In this document: positions 61,446 through 64,000 of the stretch, piece by piece | Position numbering within the stretch: the first letter of the stretch is position 1 | Layout: each line of letters opens with the position of its first letter | Assembly (NCBI RefSeq): GCF_002794255.1 | Contig: NZ_PGGW01000066.1 | Coordinates: 124,001 to 188,000, forward strand | Source of the DNA: Streptomyces carminius | GTDB lineage: Bacteria > Actinomycetota > Actinomycetes > Streptomycetales > Streptomycetaceae | DNA length: 64,000 nt | Reading direction: 5' to 3' | The notes under the pieces: generated by a model | The model's database searches: none | The model's input: the letters and a program-made list of their open reading frames with translations, nothing else | What the model was told of the DNA's origin: nothing | Made by a program: the position numbers and the translations under genes

Positions 61446-62246
61446 TCAGGCGTCCAGGAGGGCGTCCAGCCACAGCCGTTCGCGCCCCTCGATGTACTCG
61501 GCGTCGGCGCGCCAGACCGCGCCGTGGCCCGTGTGCCACAGGGTGGTCCATGGCTCGGCGCCGAGGGCGGCCCGCTCCCGCAGGAAGTCGTGCATGGCGC
61601 GGGTGCGGCGGCCCAGCAGCGGCACCAGACGGCGCCGCTCGTCCTCGTCCAGGCCGTAGGCGCCGGCGAACGCCCGAAGCCGCCCGGCGGCGTCGGCCCG
61701 CTGCCGGGCGGGGTCCGCCGACAGCGGTACGAAGGCGTGGGCGGCGTAGGCCAGGTCCGCCAGCCGGGAGCCGGGCGCGGCACCGTCCCAGTCGATGAAC
61801 ACCCAGCCGTCCCCGCCGTCGTGCACCAGGTTCCACGGGGCCAGGTCGTGGTGGGCGATGATCTCGTCCCCCTCGGCGGGGACGAGCACCCGCCAGCGGG
61901 CACCGGGCGGTGGGACGAACTCCGCGGCGGCGTCGTGGAAGTCCCGGATCAGCCGTGCGACGTGCGCCAGTCGGCCGACGGGGTCCAGCAGGTGGAAGCG
62001 GTCCGGCCACACGGTGGTGCCGGGAGCGAAGGCCAGTACCTCCCGGCCCCGCTCGTCGACGCCCAGCGGCCGGGGCGCCCCGCGGAAGCCCACCCGGTGC
62101 AGATGGGCCAGCAGGGCGTGCACGGCCGGGGTCCACGGTCCGGCCGGGCGGCGTACGGTGTCGCCGACGCGGACGACACCCGCGCTGACGTTCCCGCCGG
62201 TCAGCGGCTGTTCCTCCGGGCAAGGGGAGGGGCGGGGGAGCGGCAT
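61446..62246 (-). CDS. Aminoglycoside phosphotransferase-family kinase
   Basis: 266 residues from the ATG at 62244-62246; the ribosome binding site is weak. The fold is shown by GVVRVGDTVRRPAGPWTPAV at the start, the catalytic loop IIAHHDLAPWNLVHDGG (HxDxxxxN) and the metal motif WVFIDWDGAAPGSRLADLAY. The canonical ATP-lysine region is shortened. Members phosphorylate diverse small molecules; an antibiotic-resistance role is not implied. Confidence 0.9.
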   Translation of the reverse strand: MPLPRPSPCPEEQPLTGGNVSAGVVRVGDTVRRPAGPWTPAVHALLAHLHRVGFRGAPRPLGVDERGREVLAFAPGTTVWPDRFHLLDPVGRLAHVARLIRDFHDAAAEFVPPPGARWRVLVPAEGDEIIAHHDLAPWNLVHDGGDGWVFIDWDGAAPGSRLADLAYAAHAFVPLSADPARQRADAAGRLRAFAGAYGLDEDERRRLVPLLGRRTRAMHDFLRERAALGAEPWTTLWHTGHGAVWRADAEYIEGRERLWLDALLDA

Positions 62247-62330
62247 GCCGGACAGTGTCGCCGTCCGGGCACCCGCGCGCATCCGGATTAGGGTGTGGAG
62301 GCCCGACGCCCCCAGGTGAGGAGCCCCGAC

Positions 62331-63161
62331 GTGCAGCATCCCGCCCGCAACGGTCCGGCCGTGCCGCCGGAGCCCCGGACGGCGGCACCCGTGCCCGACT
62401 TCCCCGGCAGCGGACGGCGGGTGCTGGTCAGCGGCGCCTCCCGGGGGCTGGGCCGGGCAGTGGCCGAGGCGTTCGCCGCCAACGGCGACCGGGTGGCCGT
62501 CCACTACGGCGGCGGCAGGCGGGACGCGGAGACCACCCTGGCGCGGCTGCCGGGCGACGGGCACGTGCTGCTCGGCGCCGACCTGGCGGACGCGCGGCAG
62601 ACCGCGGAACTGGTGGACGCGGCGGCCGGCGCGCTCGGCGGCGTCGACGTGCTGGTGAACAACGCCGCCGTCAACACCGCGCACCCGCCCGCGACCACGG
62701 ACTACGACGACTGGTGCGCCGCCTGGCAGCGGCATGTGGCCGTCAACCTGCTGGGCACCGCCCACCTCAGCCACGCCGCCGCACGGCGGATGATCGCGCA
62801 GGGCACCGGCGGACGCATCGTCAACATCGGCTCGCGCGGCGCGTTCCGCGGCGAGCCGGACCACCCCGCCTACGGCGCCACCAAGGCGGGGGTGCACGCG
62901 CTCGGCCAGTCGCTGGCGGTGGCGCTGGCCCCGCACGGCATCGCGGTGACCTCCGTGGCGCCGGGCTTCATCGACACCGAGCGGGTCGCCCACCGGCTGA
63001 CGGGCCCCGAGGGGGACGCCTTGCGGAAGCAGAGCCCCTACGGGCGGGTGGCCGCGCCGGAGGAGGTGGCGGCGGCGGTGCTGTGGCTGGCCTCCCCGCA
63101 GGCGCAGTGGAGCGCGGGCGCGGTGCTGGACCTCAACGGCGCCTCGTACCTGCGGACCTGA
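62331..63161 (+). CDS. Short-chain dehydrogenase/reductase (SDR)
   Basis: 276 residues from a GTG at 62331 with GAGGAG upstream, favoured over the GTG at 62295. An N-terminal Pro-rich 30 residues precedes the Rossmann domain: VLVSGASRGLGRAVAEAFAA, LGADLADARQTAELVD, VLVNNAAVNTAHPPAT, IVNIGSRGAFRGEPDHPAYG-ATK (Tyr and Lys of YxxxK), VAPGFIDTERVAHRL. NADP preference is suggested by the basic RGLGR. Substrate unknown. Confidence 0.92.
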   Translation: MQHPARNGPAVPPEPRTAAPVPDFPGSGRRVLVSGASRGLGRAVAEAFAANGDRVAVHYGGGRRDAETTLARLPGDGHVLLGADLADARQTAELVDAAAGALGGVDVLVNNAAVNTAHPPATTDYDDWCAAWQRHVAVNLLGTAHLSHAAARRMIAQGTGGRIVNIGSRGAFRGEPDHPAYGATKAGVHALGQSLAVALAPHGIAVTSVAPGFIDTERVAHRLTGPEGDALRKQSPYGRVAAPEEVAAAVLWLASPQAQWSAGAVLDLNGASYLRT

Positions 63162-63237
63162 CAGCCGCGCGCCCTCCGCCGCGCGCCGCCCGCCCGGCGG
63201 AGGACGTGCGGCGCACGGCGGCGCACGGTGCGGGTGC

Positions 63238-63813
63238 TCAGGCTGCCCTCTCCACCCGTGGCCGGTCCAGACCGAACAGCCCCAGGTCGAGGGACTTCCC
63301 CAGCGCGGCGTGGCCCGCCGCGTTGGGGTGGTAGCAGTCCGAGCGGTACGCCTCGCGGATCCGGGTCGGATCGGCCGGGTCCCGGACGACGGCGTCGAAG
63401 TCGGCGACCCCGTCGAACACCCCGCCGGTGCGGATGAACTCGTTCACCGCCCGCCGGTTGGCCTCCGTCCCGCTGTCCGCGGCGGCGCACATGGGCATCA
63501 GGGTGGCCCCGACGATCTTCACCCCCCGGGCGTGGGCCCGCTCCACGATCTCCTTCATCGCACCGATGACCCGTGACGCGGGCGCGGGCGGCGCGTGGTC
63601 GCCGCCGCCGAGGTCGTTGGTGCCCTCCAGCAGGATCAGATGGCGGGCCCCGGCGAGGTCCAGGGCGTCGTACTCCAGCCGCTCCGGCACCGGAGGGCCG
63701 CAGCACCGACCCGTGGGATCGTACGGGTTGGGCTGGCGGCTGACGGTGTTGCCGGAGATCCCGGCGTTGGCCACGGCGAGTTGCCTGCCGGGCGGCAGCC
63801 GCGGGGTGATCAC
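63238..63813 (-). pseudogene. 5'-truncated SGNH/GDSL hydrolase
   Basis: The longest family-like segment starts at a GTG (63811-63813) without a ribosome binding site: RQLAVANAGISGNTVSRQPN, LILLEGTNDLGGGDHAPPA, IVERAHARGVKIVGATLMPM, DCYHPNAAGHAALGKSL. Blocks II (GISGN), III (GTNDLG) and V (DxYHPN) of SGNH hydrolases are kept, but block I with the nucleophile Ser (GDSIT) is missing, since 60-odd N-terminal residues are absent. The gene abuts the promoter of the divergent enolase-superfamily gene. I read it as a decayed gene; a novel start upstream would not restore block I. Confidence 0.65.
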
Positions 63814-63901
63814 GCCGCGGCCGGTGCGGTGGCACCGGGCGGCGCCGCGCCGCGTACGGTCGCCCGTGGGACCTTCCCGAACGACTCCAGAGGGGCACGC
63901 C

Positions 63902-64000
63902 ATGCGGATCGAGCACGCCGAGACCGTCGTCACCAGCCCGGGACGCAACTTCGTCACCCTGCGCGTCACCACCGAGGACGGCATCACCGGTCTGGGCGAC
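63902..64000 (+). CDS. Enolase-superfamily dehydratase (mannonate-dehydratase/RspA-like), N-terminus only
   Basis: The first 33 codons, running off the window: MRIEHAETVVTSPGRNFVTL and TTEDGITGLGD. This closely follows the start of ManD/RspA proteins (VFVTCPGRNFVTLKI...GVTGLGD). GAGGGG lies before the ATG at 63902. Such enzymes dehydrate D-mannonate or related sugar acids. The catalytic part is outside the window. Confidence 0.8.
   Translation, partial: MRIEHAETVVTSPGRNFVTLRVTTEDGITGLGD

Overview
The window is chromosomal DNA of very high GC with GTG starts, purine-rich ribosome binding sites and gene families typical of Streptomyces (DUF397 / Scr1-type HTH / ATP-binding trio, CebR-CebEFG, ANTAR and SpoIIE regulators, TTA codons confined to a few secreted enzymes). 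I see no rRNA, tRNA, CRISPR array or intact insertion sequence. The lifestyle suggested is a soil or plant-litter saprophyte that degrades cellulose and xylan.

Layout. 1-3408: stress or dormancy island with a DevR/OsdR-like response regulator (cut by the window edge), a CBS-BON protein, a cyclic-nucleotide-binding protein and a tandem universal stress protein; two near-identical 15-bp palindromic motifs lie before the last gene. 3474-9764: a minus-strand RiPP cluster transcribed MFS exporter, S9 peptidase, 39-residue precursor, B12-type radical SAM enzyme, DUF5825 protein. The precursor gene is short and easily missed; this is the most interesting system here. 10460-13453: lipoprotein polysaccharide deacetylase, iron-box-controlled acetyltransferase, CE3-CBM2 esterase behind a CebR box. 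13481-16511: Scr1-type regulatory trio with a long dyad, and a DUF574-type methyltransferase. 16801-23038: cebR-cebEFG-bglC cellobiose regulator, ABC importer and beta-glucosidase with two operators. 23072-29432: small housekeeping genes, a broken ATP-dependent DNA ligase gene, a methyltransferase/TetR pair, and a Tat-exported PhoX-like protein. 29804-36547: giant HAMP-array hybrid histidine kinase followed by an ANTAR-GAF-PAS-SpoIIE phosphatase. 37162-42712: TTA-containing CE1 esterase, pxpABC 5-oxoprolinase operon, secreted and acidic hypothetical proteins, phosphodiesterase. 42881-47916: oxidoreductase, cupin, multidomain GH3 glucosidase. 48261-54643: probable phosphorothioate-DNA-dependent HNH restriction enzyme, Cip1-like secreted protein diverging from a lactonase around a perfect CebR box, a DUF302 remnant beside a CsoR/CstR-like repressor, an alcohol dehydrogenase, and an HTH/flavin-binding regulator. 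54776-64000: integrase-like fragment, methyltransferases, VOC proteins, GH10-CBM2 xylanase, TerB-like protein, F420-type oxidoreductase, kinase-fold protein, SDR, truncated SGNH hydrolase and the start of a mannonate-dehydratase-like gene.

How it fits together. The secreted CE3 esterase, GH10 xylanase, Cip1-like protein and possibly the GH3 and CE1 enzymes attack plant polymers; CebEFG imports cellobiose and BglC hydrolyses it; CebR boxes at four positions (before cebE twice, before the CE3 gene, between Cip1-like and lactonase genes) tie these loci into one regulon. TTA codons in three secreted proteins add a developmental (bldA) gate. The RiPP operon appears independent and would make, C-methylate, cleave and export a small peptide with an alternating Ile/Thr core.
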